Assembly: GCF_006088715.1 (NCBI RefSeq)
Contig: NZ_CP030771.1
Span: 9,608,001 to 9,672,000 of the forward strand
Direction: 5' to 3'
Origin: Streptomyces sp. YIM 121038
GTDB lineage: Bacteria > Actinomycetota > Actinomycetes > Streptomycetales > Streptomycetaceae
Length of the DNA stretch: 64,000 bases
Part shown: piece by piece, positions 34,759 through 43,614 of the stretch
Layout of the letters: each line of letters begins with the position of its first letter
Numbering within the stretch: the stretch's first letter is position 1
The notes under the pieces: model-generated
What the model was told of the DNA's origin: nothing
What the model saw: only the letters and a program-made list of their open reading frames with translations
The model's database searches: none
Made by a program: the position numbers and the translations under genes

Positions 34759-35166
34759 ATGCCCGCAAGACAGGCCCGGAAGTCGTCCGGCACCGCAGGA
34801 AGTCACGACACGGCCACCGGCCCGGCGCCCTGCCGGGTCGTCGTCTGCCGGGACTGCTGCTGCGGCACTCCGAAGGTGACCGGCGTCGACCACGCCGCAC
34901 AGACCGCGCGCCTGCGGGCCGAGGCACCCGTACGCGTCTCCGCCTGCCTGGACGTGTGCGACCAGGCCAACGTCATCGTGGTCCAGCCCTCCGCCGAGGG
35001 CCGGGCGGCCGGTGCCCGGCCGGTGTGGCTCGGCCTGGTCAACGACGCGGACGCGACCGAGGACATCGTCGCCTGGGTCCGCGCCGGGGGCCCCGGCGTC
35101 GCTCCGCGGCCGGAGATCCTCGACCTGTACGCCTTCACCCCGCCGCGACGCCGCGCGGTGTCCTGA
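34759..35166 (+). CDS. Thioredoxin-like [2Fe-2S] ferredoxin-domain protein
   Basis: 135 residues. The iron-sulfur ligands are probably Cys in VVCRDCCCGTPK and SACLDVCDQANV, a thioredoxin-like ferredoxin pattern. The C-terminal IVAWVRAGGPG closes the fold. It is controlled by the cobalamin riboswitch just upstream, which places it in cobalamin or cobalt metabolism; similar small ferredoxins sit beside cobaltochelatase or cobalt transport genes. ATG 34759 has AGGA 6 nt upstream. It converges with the cobalamin-binding protein gene, with only 28 bp between them. Confidence 0.8.
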   Translation: MPARQARKSSGTAGSHDTATGPAPCRVVVCRDCCCGTPKVTGVDHAAQTARLRAEAPVRVSACLDVCDQANVIVVQPSAEGRAAGARPVWLGLVNDADATEDIVAWVRAGGPGVAPRPEILDLYAFTPPRRRAVS

Positions 35167-35194
35167 ACCACCGCGCCGGGGCGGCGCGTTCAGG

Positions 35195-36109
35195 TCAGGG
35201 CAGCGGGCGCGCCTCGCCCGCGGTCACCGCCGCCCCGGCGCCCACCCCGTGCAGGACGTGGGCCAGCACCTCCGCCCCGCGGACCACGCGCGGTCCCGGC
35301 CGGTTGAAGTACGCGGGCCCGTCCAGGACCCAGACGCGCCCCGACCGGACGGCGGGCAGCTCCGACCAGCCGGGCAGCCGGGTGAGCAGGTCCGTCTCGC
35401 GCAGCGTCCGCTCGGGCGGAAAGCCGCAGGGCAGCACGAGCAGCACGTCGGGCCGGGCCGCCCGCACCGCGTCCCACGTCATGGGCCCGGTGTGCTCCCC
35501 GGGCCCGGCGAGGAGCGCCTCGCCCCCGGCGGCGGAGATCTGCTCGGGCACCCAGTGCCCGGCGGGCCACAGCGGGTCCAGCCACTCGATCGCGACCACC
35601 CGGGGCCGCGCACGCCCCGCGGTCAGCGCGCGCACCCGGTCGAGACGGGCCCGCAGTCCGTCCCGGCGCGACGCGGCGCGCCCCCGCACCCCGAGCACGG
35701 AGCCGACCGTGACCAGACAGTCCAGCACGTCGTCGAGGGTGCGCGGCTCCAGGCTCAGGACGCGGGTGTCCGCGTCCAGGAGCCGCACGGTGCGGCTGAC
35801 CCGCTCGTACGACACCGCGCAGACGTCGCACAGGTCCTGGGTGAGGACCACATCGGGGCGCAGGGCCGCGAGGGCCTCGGTGTCGAGGGAGTACAGCGAG
35901 GACCCGGAGTGCGCCGACCCGCCCACCGCGTCGGAGATCTCACGGCTGCTCAAGGCGTCCTGGTCCAGATCGGCACCGGTCACCACGGGCACGCCCGCCA
36001 CCTCCCGGGGTGGCCAGTCGCACTCGTGGGTGCGCCCGACGAGCCCCTCCATCAGGCCGAGTTCGGCGACGATGTCGGTGGCGGCGGGGAGCAGGGACAC
36101 GATGCGCAT
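35195..36109 (-). CDS. BtuF-like cobalamin-binding protein
   Basis: A 304-residue type III periplasmic-binding-protein fold. It begins [19 protein letters not shown], has HECDWPP and contains [15 protein letters not shown], all typical of cobalamin/Fe3+-siderophore binding proteins. It lacks a signal peptide or lipobox, so it is either cytosolic or exported by an unusual route; Streptomyces and other bacteria have many such signal-less homologues. The neighbouring B12 riboswitch gene supports a cobalamin link. There is no BtuCD next to it. Confidence 0.85.
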   Translation of the reverse strand: MRIVSLLPAATDIVAELGLMEGLVGRTHECDWPPREVAGVPVVTGADLDQDALSSREISDAVGGSAHSGSSLYSLDTEALAALRPDVVLTQDLCDVCAVSYERVSRTVRLLDADTRVLSLEPRTLDDVLDCLVTVGSVLGVRGRAASRRDGLRARLDRVRALTAGRARPRVVAIEWLDPLWPAGHWVPEQISAAGGEALLAGPGEHTGPMTWDAVRAARPDVLLVLPCGFPPERTLRETDLLTRLPGWSELPAVRSGRVWVLDGPAYFNRPGPRVVRGAEVLAHVLHGVGAGAAVTAGEARPLP

Positions 36110-36245
36110 ACGCCGACCCTACGGCGTGCGCCGCCGCCCGCGCCCGCCACCGGTGTGCCCAAGCCGACGCCTCCCGACGGTGGTGCTCGCCGCTCCCGGA
36201 GCCGATACTTCGCCCGGCACACGACCCGACGACGGAGGAGAACCG

Positions 36246-37208
36246 ATGACGTTGAAGGTGAGCCGGAGGCCGCGCGGAGTCTTGCGCGGGCCGGGCCGCG
36301 GCATCGCGTCGATGGCCCTGCTGGCCGCGGCCGCGGGTGTGCTCGCACCCGCCCCCGCGTCCGCGGCACCGGCCTGTGCCGCCCCGGGGCGGGGTACGCC
36401 GGTCCAGGTGGCGCGCATCCCCGACTGGGTGGAGTCGATCGTCGTGGACGAGCGCGGGCGGATGTTCGCCACCGCCTACTTCACCGGCCGCGTCTACCGG
36501 ATCGACGCGCCGGGCCGCACCCCCGTACCCCTCACCGGCGACGTGGGGGCCAACGGCGGAATCGTCGTGCGTGCGGACGGCCGCCTCCTGGTCGGCACCG
36601 GCAACGACCTCGTGCACTCGCTCACCGGCGACGCGCTGCCCACCTCGAAGCTCCTCCTGGTGGACCCGGACACCGGCGAGGTCAGCACGTACGCCGCCGG
36701 ACTCGGCGGCATCGACGGCGTCGCCCTCGCGGCCGACGGCACCGTGTACACCACGACCTTGGGCGGGCGGAACATCGGCCGCGTCTCGCCGGACGGCGGG
36801 GTCGACCCCGCCTGGGCCCGGGTGCCCCAGCCCAACGGCATCGCCGTGTCCCCGGACGGGACGCAGGTGTACGTCATCCAGACCACCGTGGCCCCCGGTC
36901 TCTACCGCATCGCGGCCGACGACCCGGCCCACCCGAGGCGTTGGGTCTCGGTGGCCCCGTCCGACGTCCTCGCCCTGCCCGACGGGCTCACCCTCGACAG
37001 CAAGGGGCGGCCGCTGATCACCACGCACGCCGCGGGCCAGATCTGGCGCGTCGAGGACGGACGCCTCTGCGCCGTGGAGTCGGGTCTGCACCTCTCCACC
37101 CAGGTCACCTACGGCCAGGGCGACCGCGGCTTCTCGGCGGGCAGGCTCTACCGGGCGGGCGTCGACGGGAAGATCTACGAAGTGCCCGCGGGCGCCGACC
37201 CCTCGTAG
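36246..37208 (+). CDS. Secreted SMP-30-like beta-propeller protein
   Basis: 320 residues. A long signal peptide (Arg-rich N-region, ASMALLAAAAGVLAPAPASA) is followed by a six-bladed SMP-30/gluconolactonase-like propeller. Repeated blade motifs are visible: VDERGRMFATAYFTGRVYRI, VDPDTGEVSTYAAGLGGIDG and LDSKGRPLITTHAAGQIWRV. Conserved Asn/Asp metal ligands are likely (PNGIAVSPDG). GGAGGAG precedes ATG 36246. It may be a lactonase or simply a binding propeller; no partner gene is adjacent. Confidence 0.8.
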   Translation: MTLKVSRRPRGVLRGPGRGIASMALLAAAAGVLAPAPASAAPACAAPGRGTPVQVARIPDWVESIVVDERGRMFATAYFTGRVYRIDAPGRTPVPLTGDVGANGGIVVRADGRLLVGTGNDLVHSLTGDALPTSKLLLVDPDTGEVSTYAAGLGGIDGVALAADGTVYTTTLGGRNIGRVSPDGGVDPAWARVPQPNGIAVSPDGTQVYVIQTTVAPGLYRIAADDPAHPRRWVSVAPSDVLALPDGLTLDSKGRPLITTHAAGQIWRVEDGRLCAVESGLHLSTQVTYGQGDRGFSAGRLYRAGVDGKIYEVPAGADPS

Positions 37209-37278
37209 CCCGCCCGCCGACCGCGCGGCACGCCGCGAGGCCGGGTGAGCCGTGTCTCACCTGCTCTGCGCCGCTTGT

Positions 37279-37298
37279 CTATGCAACGAGTTGCATAG
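37279..37298. promoter_or_regulatory. PadR operator, 20-bp palindrome
   Basis: CTATGCAACGAGTTGCATAG (37279-37298) is a perfect inverted repeat of 9-bp arms around GA, ending 12 bp before the PadR start. The ATGC-N8-GCAT layout matches known PadR sites, so autoregulation is expected. Confidence 0.85.
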
Positions 37299-37310
37299 AA
37301 GGATTCGGGC

Positions 37311-37868
37311 ATGGCGCTTGAGCACGCGATCCTCGTCTCCCTGCTGGAGCAGCCGGGCTCCGGCTATGAGCTGGCCCGGCGGTTCGACCGGTCCATCGGG
37401 TACTTCTGGACCGCCACCCACCAGCAGATCTACCGCGTGCTCAAGCGCATGGAGAGCGACGCCTGGATCGAGGCCCGCGCGGTGGCGCAGCAGGACAGGC
37501 CCGACAAGAAGGAGTACTCCGTCGCGGCCCTCGGCCGCGCCGCGCTCTCGGGCTGGCTGCACGAGCCGATCGAGCCCGAGAGCGTCCGGCACGAGCTCGC
37601 CGTGAAGATCCGCGGCGCGGCCTTCGACGACCCGGCCGCGCTGATCCGCGAGGTGCGGCGGTACCGCGAGGCGCACGCCGACCGGCTCGCTCACTACCGC
37701 GCGGGGGAGCGGCGCGACTTCACCGGGCCCGAGGCGCCCGCCGTGCTCGACGACGGGCAGGAGCTCCAGCACGTCGTGCTGCGCGGCGGCATCGCGTACG
37801 AACAGATGACGCTCACCTGGCTCGACGACGTGATCGCCACCCTCGAACGGCTCGGCGCCCGGCGCTGA
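37311..37868 (+). CDS. PadR family transcriptional regulator
   Basis: 185 residues. The N-terminal winged helix is ALEHAILVSLLEQPGSGYEL, with ARRFDRSIGYFWTATHQQIY as the recognition region. A C-terminal Vir/AcrR-like helical domain for dimerisation follows. PadR proteins repress stress or catabolic genes and are released by phenolic or lipid-like ligands. The operator palindrome lies directly upstream. The acyl-CoA dehydrogenase gene starts 66 bp downstream in the same direction, so the two are probably co-transcribed and the dehydrogenase substrate is the likely signal pathway. Confidence 0.9.
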   Translation: MALEHAILVSLLEQPGSGYELARRFDRSIGYFWTATHQQIYRVLKRMESDAWIEARAVAQQDRPDKKEYSVAALGRAALSGWLHEPIEPESVRHELAVKIRGAAFDDPAALIREVRRYREAHADRLAHYRAGERRDFTGPEAPAVLDDGQELQHVVLRGGIAYEQMTLTWLDDVIATLERLGARR

Positions 37869-37934
37869 CGCCCCCACAGCTCTCCCGCCCCCTTCCCCGA
37901 CCTCCCCGACCCCGAGCCGGAAAGGCGACTGGCC

Positions 37935-39659
37935 ATGGCCGACGCGCTGCTGTTCAACCCCCACACCTACGACCCGACCCACTTCGACCCCGAGACCCGC
38001 AGGCTGCTGCGGGCGACCGTCGACTGGTTCGAGGCGCGCGGCAAGCGCCGGCTCATCGAGGACTACCGCTCCCGCGCCTGGCTCGCGGACTTCCTGGAGT
38101 TCTCCGCCAAGGAGGGCCTGTTCGCGACCTTCCTCACCCCGGCGTCCGCCGCGGGCGAGGGCGAGGGCGACAAGCGCTGGGACACCGCCCGGATCGCCGC
38201 CCTCAACGAGATCTTCGGCTTCTACGGCCTCGACTACTGGTACGCGTGGCAGGTCACCATCCTCGGCCTCGGCCCGGTCTGGCAGAGCGACAACGCCGCC
38301 GCCCGCGCCCGCGCGGCCGAACTCCTCGCGCAGGGCGAGGTGTTCGCCTTCGGCCTGTCCGAGAAGACCCACGGCGCCGACATCTACTCCACCGACATGC
38401 TCCTGGAGCCCGACGGGAACGGCGGCTTCCGCGCCAGCGGCTCCAAGTACTACATCGGCAACGGCAACGCCGCGGGCCTCGTCTCCGTCTTCGGCCGCCG
38501 CACCGACATGGAGGGCCCGGAGGCGTACGTCTTCTTCGCCGCCGACAGCCGCCACGCGGCGTACCACCTGGTGAAGAACGTCGTGGACTCCTCGAAGTAC
38601 GTGAGCGAGTTCCGGCTCGACGACTACCCGGTCGCGGCCGAGGACGTCCTGCACACCGGCCGTGCCGCCTTCGACGCCGCGCTCAACACCGTCAACGTCG
38701 GCAAGTTCAACCTCTGCACCGGCGCGATCGGCATCTGCGAGCACGCGATGTACGAGGCCGTCACGCACGCGCAGAACCGCATCCTGTACGGCCGTCCGGT
38801 CACCGCCTTCCCGCACGTGCGCCGCGAGCTGACCGACGCCTACGTCCGCCTCGTGGGGATGAAGCTGTTCAGCGACCGCGCCGTGGACTACTTCCGCTCG
38901 GCCGGGCCCGACGACCGCCGTTACCTCCTCTTCAACCCGATGACGAAGATGAAGGTGACCACGGAGGGCGAGAAGGTCATCGACCTGATGTGGGACGTCA
39001 TCGCGGCCAAGGGCTTCGAGAAGGACACCTACTTCGCCCAGGCCGCCACGGAGATCCGGGGCCTGCCCAAGCTGGAGGGCACGGTCCACGTCAACCTGGC
39101 CCTGATCCTGAAGTTCATGGGCAACCACCTGCTGAACCCGGCCGAGTACGCGCCCGTGCCGACCCGCCTGGACGCGGCCGACGACGCCTTCCTCTTCCAG
39201 CAGGGACCGGCCCGGGGCCTCGGCGCCATCCGCTTCCACGACTGGCGCACCGCCTACGACGCGTACGCCGAGGTGCCCAACGTCGCCCGCTTCCGCGAAC
39301 AGGCCGACGCGCTCTGCGCGTTCGTCACCACGGCCGCCCCGGACGAGGAGCAGAGCCGCGACCTCGATCTGCTCCTCGCCGTCGGCCAGCTCTTCGCGCT
39401 CGTCGTGCACGGCCAGCTCATCCTGGAGCAGGCGCGCCTGACGGGCCTGGCGCAGGACGTGCTCGACGAGCTCTTCGCCGTCCTCGTACGGGACTTCTCC
39501 GGGTACGCCGTCGAACTGCACGGCAAGGACTCCGCCACCGAGCGGCAGCAGAGCTGGGCCCTCGGCGCGGTCCGGCGCCCGGTCGTCGACGAGGCCCGCT
39601 CGGCGCGCGTCTGGGCCCGCGTCGAGGCGCTGGCCGGGACGTACGAGATGGCACCGTAG
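37935..39659 (+). CDS. Acyl-CoA dehydrogenase, long form
   Basis: 574 residues, longer than the common 380-400 of this family. The core has the flavin/substrate region FGLSEKTHGADIYSTDMLLE and GSKYYIGNGNAAGLVSVFG, with MWDVIAAKGFEKDTYFAQAA later. A C-terminal extension (about 450-574) is helical and lacks a clear motif. It oxidises an acyl-CoA to the enoyl-CoA using FAD; the chain length is unknown. It is the only catabolic gene beside the PadR regulator. No electron-transfer flavoprotein is adjacent. Confidence 0.87.
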   Translation: MADALLFNPHTYDPTHFDPETRRLLRATVDWFEARGKRRLIEDYRSRAWLADFLEFSAKEGLFATFLTPASAAGEGEGDKRWDTARIAALNEIFGFYGLDYWYAWQVTILGLGPVWQSDNAAARARAAELLAQGEVFAFGLSEKTHGADIYSTDMLLEPDGNGGFRASGSKYYIGNGNAAGLVSVFGRRTDMEGPEAYVFFAADSRHAAYHLVKNVVDSSKYVSEFRLDDYPVAAEDVLHTGRAAFDAALNTVNVGKFNLCTGAIGICEHAMYEAVTHAQNRILYGRPVTAFPHVRRELTDAYVRLVGMKLFSDRAVDYFRSAGPDDRRYLLFNPMTKMKVTTEGEKVIDLMWDVIAAKGFEKDTYFAQAATEIRGLPKLEGTVHVNLALILKFMGNHLLNPAEYAPVPTRLDAADDAFLFQQGPARGLGAIRFHDWRTAYDAYAEVPNVARFREQADALCAFVTTAAPDEEQSRDLDLLLAVGQLFALVVHGQLILEQARLTGLAQDVLDELFAVLVRDFSGYAVELHGKDSATERQQSWALGAVRRPVVDEARSARVWARVEALAGTYEMAP

Positions 39660-39682
39660 CCCTTTCGGGAACGAGAGGGGGG

Positions 39683-39712
39683 CGGGGCCGCCGTGGTGAC
39701 ACGGCGGCCCCG
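39683..39712. terminator. Bidirectional terminator
   Basis: CGGGGCCGCCGTG (39683-39695) pairs perfectly with CACGGCGGCCCCG (39700-39712) around a GTGA tetraloop. It lies between the acyl-CoA dehydrogenase and the RNHCP gene, which converge. Confidence 0.85.
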
Positions 39713-39716
39713 GTCC

Positions 39717-40145
39717 TCACAGGGTGAGCAGCGTCCGGCGGGCTACCCCGGTGTCCTGGAGCGGTTTGAGGACCAGCCGCACCAGGACCAGTGCGTTGTC
39801 GTCACCCGCGACACGGTTGGCGCTGAGCTCGCCGCACGTCAGACACTCGTGGATGAGCATCCACTCGCCGTCCGGGCGCGCGGTCATGGTCAGCGCCGTC
39901 ATGCGGCCGCGGCAGGGTGAGGCGCGGTCGCCGGGCACGCGGTGGTCGACGTGCAGGCTGGCCAGGCAGTGCGGGCAGTGGTTGCGGTGCCCGGTGCCCG
40001 GCGCGTCCAGGGGCACGTCGAGTCGGCAGCCCACGCACCGGAAGTCGTGTGCGCGGTGCCCGCCCCGACCGTGCAGGACGTCCTTGTGCCGTTGCGGGCG
40101 GCGGCGCGCCGATGACGGCTCGGGGGTGTGGTTGCGTCGCGGCAT
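39717..40145 (-). CDS. RNHCP domain protein (second copy)
   Basis: 142 residues. A short Arg-rich N-terminus precedes a zinc-ribbon-like RNHCP domain: FRCVGCRLDV, GHRNHCPHCLAS, DRASPCRGRMTALTM and HECLTCGELSANRVAGDDN. Paired CxxC sites imply zinc. The family has no assigned function. A homologue (40172-40552) lies 26 bp upstream in the same direction, so they are a tandem duplicate pair. ATG 40145 is the likely start. Confidence 0.82.
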   Translation of the reverse strand: MPRRNHTPEPSSARRRPQRHKDVLHGRGGHRAHDFRCVGCRLDVPLDAPGTGHRNHCPHCLASLHVDHRVPGDRASPCRGRMTALTMTARPDGEWMLIHECLTCGELSANRVAGDDNALVLVRLVLKPLQDTGVARRTLLTL

Positions 40146-40171
40146 GGTGGTGTCCTTCCCCTCGGCCCGGC

Positions 40172-40552
40172 TCACAGGGTGCCGAACGCTTCGAGCGGGA
40201 AGGGCGGTTGGGCGAGCGGCCGCACCGCCATGCGCATCAGGATGAGCTGGTTGTCGTCCGTGCGGACGGGGCTCGACGTGAGCTCGTCACAGCGCACGCA
40301 GCGGTGGATGACCCGCCAGTCGCCGGTCCGCAGGACGGCGATGGCTATCGGGGTCATCCGCCCCCGGCACTCGCTCGGGCCGCCCTCGACGTGGTCGACG
40401 ACGTGCTGCGAGTGCAGGCACGAGGGGCAGTGGTCGCGCGGGACGCCGTCGGCGGTGGCGGACACGGTGAGGCCGCACCAGGCGCAGGTGAACGTGCCGA
40501 TCCTGAGGGTGTTGTGGGCGTCGCTCTGACGAGCTCCGGTGGTGTGGGACAC
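40172..40552 (-). CDS. RNHCP domain protein (first copy)
   Basis: 126 residues from GTG 40552, with AAGGAG 7 nt upstream. The motifs match the downstream copy: FTCAWCGLTV, VPRDHCPSCLHS (RDHCP instead of RNHCP), SECRGRMTPI and HRCVRCDELTSSPVRTDDN. All zinc-site cysteines are kept although the naming motif has changed. It is first in a two-gene unit. Confidence 0.8.
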   Translation of the reverse strand: MSHTTGARQSDAHNTLRIGTFTCAWCGLTVSATADGVPRDHCPSCLHSQHVVDHVEGGPSECRGRMTPIAIAVLRTGDWRVIHRCVRCDELTSSPVRTDDNQLILMRMAVRPLAQPPFPLEAFGTL

Positions 40553-40831
40553 CCGGGTACTCCTTGCTGAGGGAAGGGAAACGACAGCAAGAGCAGGCCG
40601 AGCGGCTTCGGCGAAGGAAGGCACCATAGACCGGTGTCCGGCCGCCGCGCGGACATGGCGGCGGCGAAGCGGACGGTCAGACGGTGCGGCGAGGCGCGCT
40701 CGGCGCGACCCGGGGCATCAAGCACCCCTCTCTACGGGCACACGGCCCGGTCGGCGATCAACAGTGCGAACGCCAGGTTAGCCACGGCGCCGTGGCGCGT
40801 GCCAACGAATTTCGGGCCGGACGGGCGCGGA

Positions 40832-41164
40832 TCAGACGATGGGGTCGATAGTGACGTCTTCGACGGCGAAGACGCACTTGGACTCGGACTTGGACTCCTT
40901 GGTGCCGCCTTGGGCGTTGGTCTGCCACGAGCCGTAGGACGTGAAGCCCGCCTTGCACTTCACCTTGGCCCGCCAGGTGACGTCCATGGTGCCGGTGCAC
41001 TTCAGCGCCCCGTTCCCGTTCATGTCCGCTGAGGCGGTGCAGTCCAGGCTGCCGTAGCGGAACGTCTCGCCTGGTTTGACGGCAGAAGCGGTGGGGGCCA
41101 TGAGCACCACGGTCGCGGCGAGCGCGGTGCCGACGGTGGCGAGCCTGCGGATCGAGAGTTTCAT
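40832..41164 (-). CDS. Small secreted hypothetical protein
   Basis: 110 residues. A signal peptide (KLSIRRLATVGTALAATVVL, cleavage after ASA) precedes a beta-rich mature domain with four Cys (SLDCTAS, ALKCTGT, VKCKAG, SKCVFAV), probably two disulfides. No family is recognised. The spread of Cys and the immunoglobulin-like spacing suggest a stable extracellular fold. AGGGAGG lies upstream of ATG 41164. Confidence 0.72.
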   Translation of the reverse strand: MKLSIRRLATVGTALAATVVLMAPTASAVKPGETFRYGSLDCTASADMNGNGALKCTGTMDVTWRAKVKCKAGFTSYGSWQTNAQGGTKESKSESKCVFAVEDVTIDPIV

Positions 41165-41316
41165 ACCGTTTCCTCCCTGTTCTGACAGCTCCTAGAGCGT
41201 GCTGCCGGGAGGCACCCGGAAGCCAGGGGCGGTGGCCGGGGCGGGCCGGGAAACGTTCCCGGTTCCGACGGGAAGGGTGGCGGGGGAGTGACGGTCGCTG
41301 GGCGTGAGGCCCTGAG

Positions 41317-41757
41317 TCAGCCGCGGGCCGGTCGGCAGTCCGCGCACAGGCCCCACCAGATGATCTCCGCCTCGTCGACCGCGAAGCCCCGGTCGTCCCC
41401 GGGCTCCAGACAGGGGGCGTGGCCGACGCTGCAGTCGACGTCCTCGATGCGGCCGCAGGACCGGCAGACCAGATGGTGGTGGTTGTCCCCGACGCGGAGT
41501 TCGTAACGGGTGGGGGAGCCCGCCGGCTCGATGCAGCGGATCAGTGCCGCCCGCCCGAGGTCGTCGAGGACGTTGTACAGGCCCTGCCGGGACAGGCCCC
41601 CGGAGGAGGGCGCCCCGCCGCCGGTGACGCCGATGCGGCTTTCCAGTTCGGCCGCCGTGGAGTGCGGGTGACCGTGCAGGGCGGTCAGCACCGCGCGACG
41701 CTGCGCCGTGCTGCGCAGCCCCTTGGCCCTGAGCAGGTCGGCCGCTCGCTGCTCCAT
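41317..41757 (-). CDS. Fur family metalloregulator
   Basis: 146 residues. The winged helix is LRSTAQRRAVLTALHGHPHS with recognition around LSRQGLYNVLDDL. The metal-binding half has the Fur signature DNHHHLVCRSCGRIEDVDC and a second zinc CxxC pair near the C-terminus (GLCADC). The sequence resembles FurA/CatR/PerR peroxide sensors more than iron Fur. It is divergent from a DUF2180 zinc-ribbon gene rather than a catalase gene. The start is ATG 41757. Confidence 0.88.
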   Translation of the reverse strand: MEQRAADLLRAKGLRSTAQRRAVLTALHGHPHSTAAELESRIGVTGGGAPSSGGLSRQGLYNVLDDLGRAALIRCIEPAGSPTRYELRVGDNHHHLVCRSCGRIEDVDCSVGHAPCLEPGDDRGFAVDEAEIIWWGLCADCRPARG

Positions 41758-41828
41758 GACGATGCACCCCCAGTTCCGTCCCGGAAGTCTAACGGGATCA
41801 CCCCGGGCGCCCTGGGCGAGATCCGATC

Positions 41829-41864
41829 CTAGAATTGACTCTGTCCAAACTAGCGGGCTACTGT
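41829..41864 (+). promoter_or_regulatory. Promoter and likely Fur box of the DUF2180 gene
   Basis: TTGACT (41835-41840) and TACTGT (41859-41864), 18 bp apart, form a good vegetative promoter. It is overlapped by an AT-rich element bounded by CTAG at 41829 and CTAG at 41850. This lies between the divergent Fur-type regulator and the DUF2180 gene and is the obvious operator. Confidence 0.55.
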
Positions 41865-42025
41865 CTCGTACGGCAACGGACCGCCGAGCACCCCGCGGCT
41901 CGGTGTGCGACCGCCGCTGCCGCACGCGACCCCTACCCCTCATCCGACGCGCCGCCCCCGGTTCCCCGGGACTTCGCTGCCCCGAACCGGGAGGCCGCCG
42001 GCGCGCGACCCCGACGGAGACCCCC

Positions 42026-42235
42026 ATGAAGTGCTACGACTGCGCCCTCGACGGCAGGAGCGACACCGCGGGCATCGGCATCTGCAGCCGCTGCCACCTG
42101 GTCGTCTGCACGGACCACGGCCACGTCACGCCGCTCGTCCTGCACCAGGCCGGCGGCATGGGCAAGGCGACACGGGACCTGCCGGGCCGCCGCGTCGTCT
42201 GCCACACGTGCTACGCGGCGGAGCGGTCCGCCTGA
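42026..42235 (+). CDS. DUF2180-like small zinc-ribbon protein
   Basis: 69 residues. Cysteine/histidine pairs are in MKCYDCALDG, GICSRCHLVVCTDHGH and VVCHTCYAAERSA, giving two probable zinc sites. I recognise it as DUF2180, often found divergent from a CatR/FurA regulator in Streptomyces. It may be a metal or redox responsive partner. GGAG (42015-42018) precedes ATG 42026. Confidence 0.78.
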   Translation: MKCYDCALDGRSDTAGIGICSRCHLVVCTDHGHVTPLVLHQAGGMGKATRDLPGRRVVCHTCYAAERSA

Positions 42236-42305
42236 CCGGGCCTGACCAACCGTCACCTCCTGACCTGCCGGGCGGTCCGCCCCGTCACCCCCGAGGAAGT
42301 GCGTC

Positions 42306-43556
42306 GTGAACTCTCCCGCCGAGCCCGGAGCCACCACGTCCTCCGGACCCGACTCCTTGACCGCAGCCGCAACGTCAACCGCACCCCCTGCCCGCCGCCT
42401 GCTCCCGTACGCCCTGGCCGTGCTCCTGGTCGGCCTGAACATGCGGCCCGTCATCGTGGCCGTCTCGGCCCTCCTGGACGACATCCGGCACGCCACCGGC
42501 CTGTCCAACGGCGCCGCGGGCGTCCTGTCCACGCTGCCGCTGATCTGCTTCGGCGTCTTCGCCCCGCTCGCGCCCCGCCTCGCCCGCCGCCACGGCATGG
42601 AGCGCACCCTCGTCGCCGTGCTCCTGCTCCTCCTGGCCGGAGCCGCCGTGCGCCTCGTGCCCGCGCTGCCCCCGCTGTTCGCCGGGACCTTCCTGATCGG
42701 CGCGGCCGTGGCCGTGGCCAACGTCGTCGTGACGGCCCTGATCAAACGGGACTTCCACCGCCACGTGGGCCTGATGTCCGGCCTGCACTCCGCGATGCTC
42801 GTCGGCGGCGGCGCCGTGGCGGCCGCCGCGACGGTACCGCTGCGCGACGGGCTCGGCCTCGACTGGTCCGGCGGGCTCGCCCTGTGGGGGCTCCTCGCGC
42901 TCGTCGCGGTGCTGGTGTGGGCGCCGCGCCTGCGCCGCGGTCCCGCGCGGCGCCCCCGCGCCGCCCCGGGCCCGGGCGGATCGCTGTGGCGCGACCGGCT
43001 CGCCTGGGCCGTGGCCCTGTTCTACGCGTTCCAGTCCCTCATCTACTACACGGCCACCACCTGGCTGCCCTCCTTCTACATCTCCCATGGCTACTCAGAG
43101 GGCCGGGCCGGAGTACTGCTCGCCGTCTGCATGGGCTTCGCGATGCTCACGTCCCTGCTGGTGCCCGTGGCCGCGCAGCGCTCCCGGCGGCAGAGCCACC
43201 TGGCCGTGCTCGGCAGCGCGCTGTGCGCCGTGGCGCTGATCGGGCTGGCCGCCGCGCCGACCGGCGCCGCCACCCTGTGGGCCGCGCTCCTCGGCCTCGG
43301 CCTCGGGGCCGTCCTGAGCCTGGGCATCGCCTTTATGTCGATGCGGGCCCGCACCATCGAGGAGGCCGGGCTGCTCTCGGCGATGTCGCAGTGCGTGGGC
43401 TATCTGGTGGCCGCTGTCGGGCCCACGCTCTTCGGCGCCGTGCGGGACCTGAGCGGGCACTGGACCGCGGGCCTGGTCGGCCTGGTCGTCATCGCCGTAC
43501 CGATGGCCGTCACCGGTGCGCTCGCCGGGCGCGGCGGACACGTGCGCCCGCACTGA
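42306..43556 (+). CDS. CynX/NimT-family MFS transporter
   Basis: A 416-residue permease with about 12 spans. The first is VLLVGLNMRPVIVAVSALLD, the characteristic opening of the CynX/NimT group (cyanate, nitroimidazole and related transporters). A motif-A-like loop PRLARRHGMERTL follows. There is no cyanase gene nearby, so the substrate is unknown. GTG 42306 follows GAGGAAG. It lies 70 bp downstream of the DUF2180 gene, perhaps under the same Fur-type control. Confidence 0.8.
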   Translation: MNSPAEPGATTSSGPDSLTAAATSTAPPARRLLPYALAVLLVGLNMRPVIVAVSALLDDIRHATGLSNGAAGVLSTLPLICFGVFAPLAPRLARRHGMERTLVAVLLLLLAGAAVRLVPALPPLFAGTFLIGAAVAVANVVVTALIKRDFHRHVGLMSGLHSAMLVGGGAVAAAATVPLRDGLGLDWSGGLALWGLLALVAVLVWAPRLRRGPARRPRAAPGPGGSLWRDRLAWAVALFYAFQSLIYYTATTWLPSFYISHGYSEGRAGVLLAVCMGFAMLTSLLVPVAAQRSRRQSHLAVLGSALCAVALIGLAAAPTGAATLWAALLGLGLGAVLSLGIAFMSMRARTIEEAGLLSAMSQCVGYLVAAVGPTLFGAVRDLSGHWTAGLVGLVVIAVPMAVTGALAGRGGHVRPH

Positions 43557-43565
43557 ACGCGGGAA

Positions 43566-43598
43566 CGGGCCCGCACCCCGAAAGGGGGTGCGGGCCCG
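43566..43598. terminator. Bidirectional terminator
   Basis: CGGGCCCGCACCCC (43566-43579) pairs perfectly with GGGGTGCGGGCCCG (43585-43598) around loop GAAAG. It lies between converging genes. Confidence 0.87.
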
Positions 43599-43614
43599 CA
43601 CTGTGGACCGGCGC

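Noticed and set aside
35012..37321. Long plus-strand frame across the BtuF-like gene
   Set aside because: A shadow frame. The minus-strand BtuF-like protein and the separate propeller ORF account for the coding signal.
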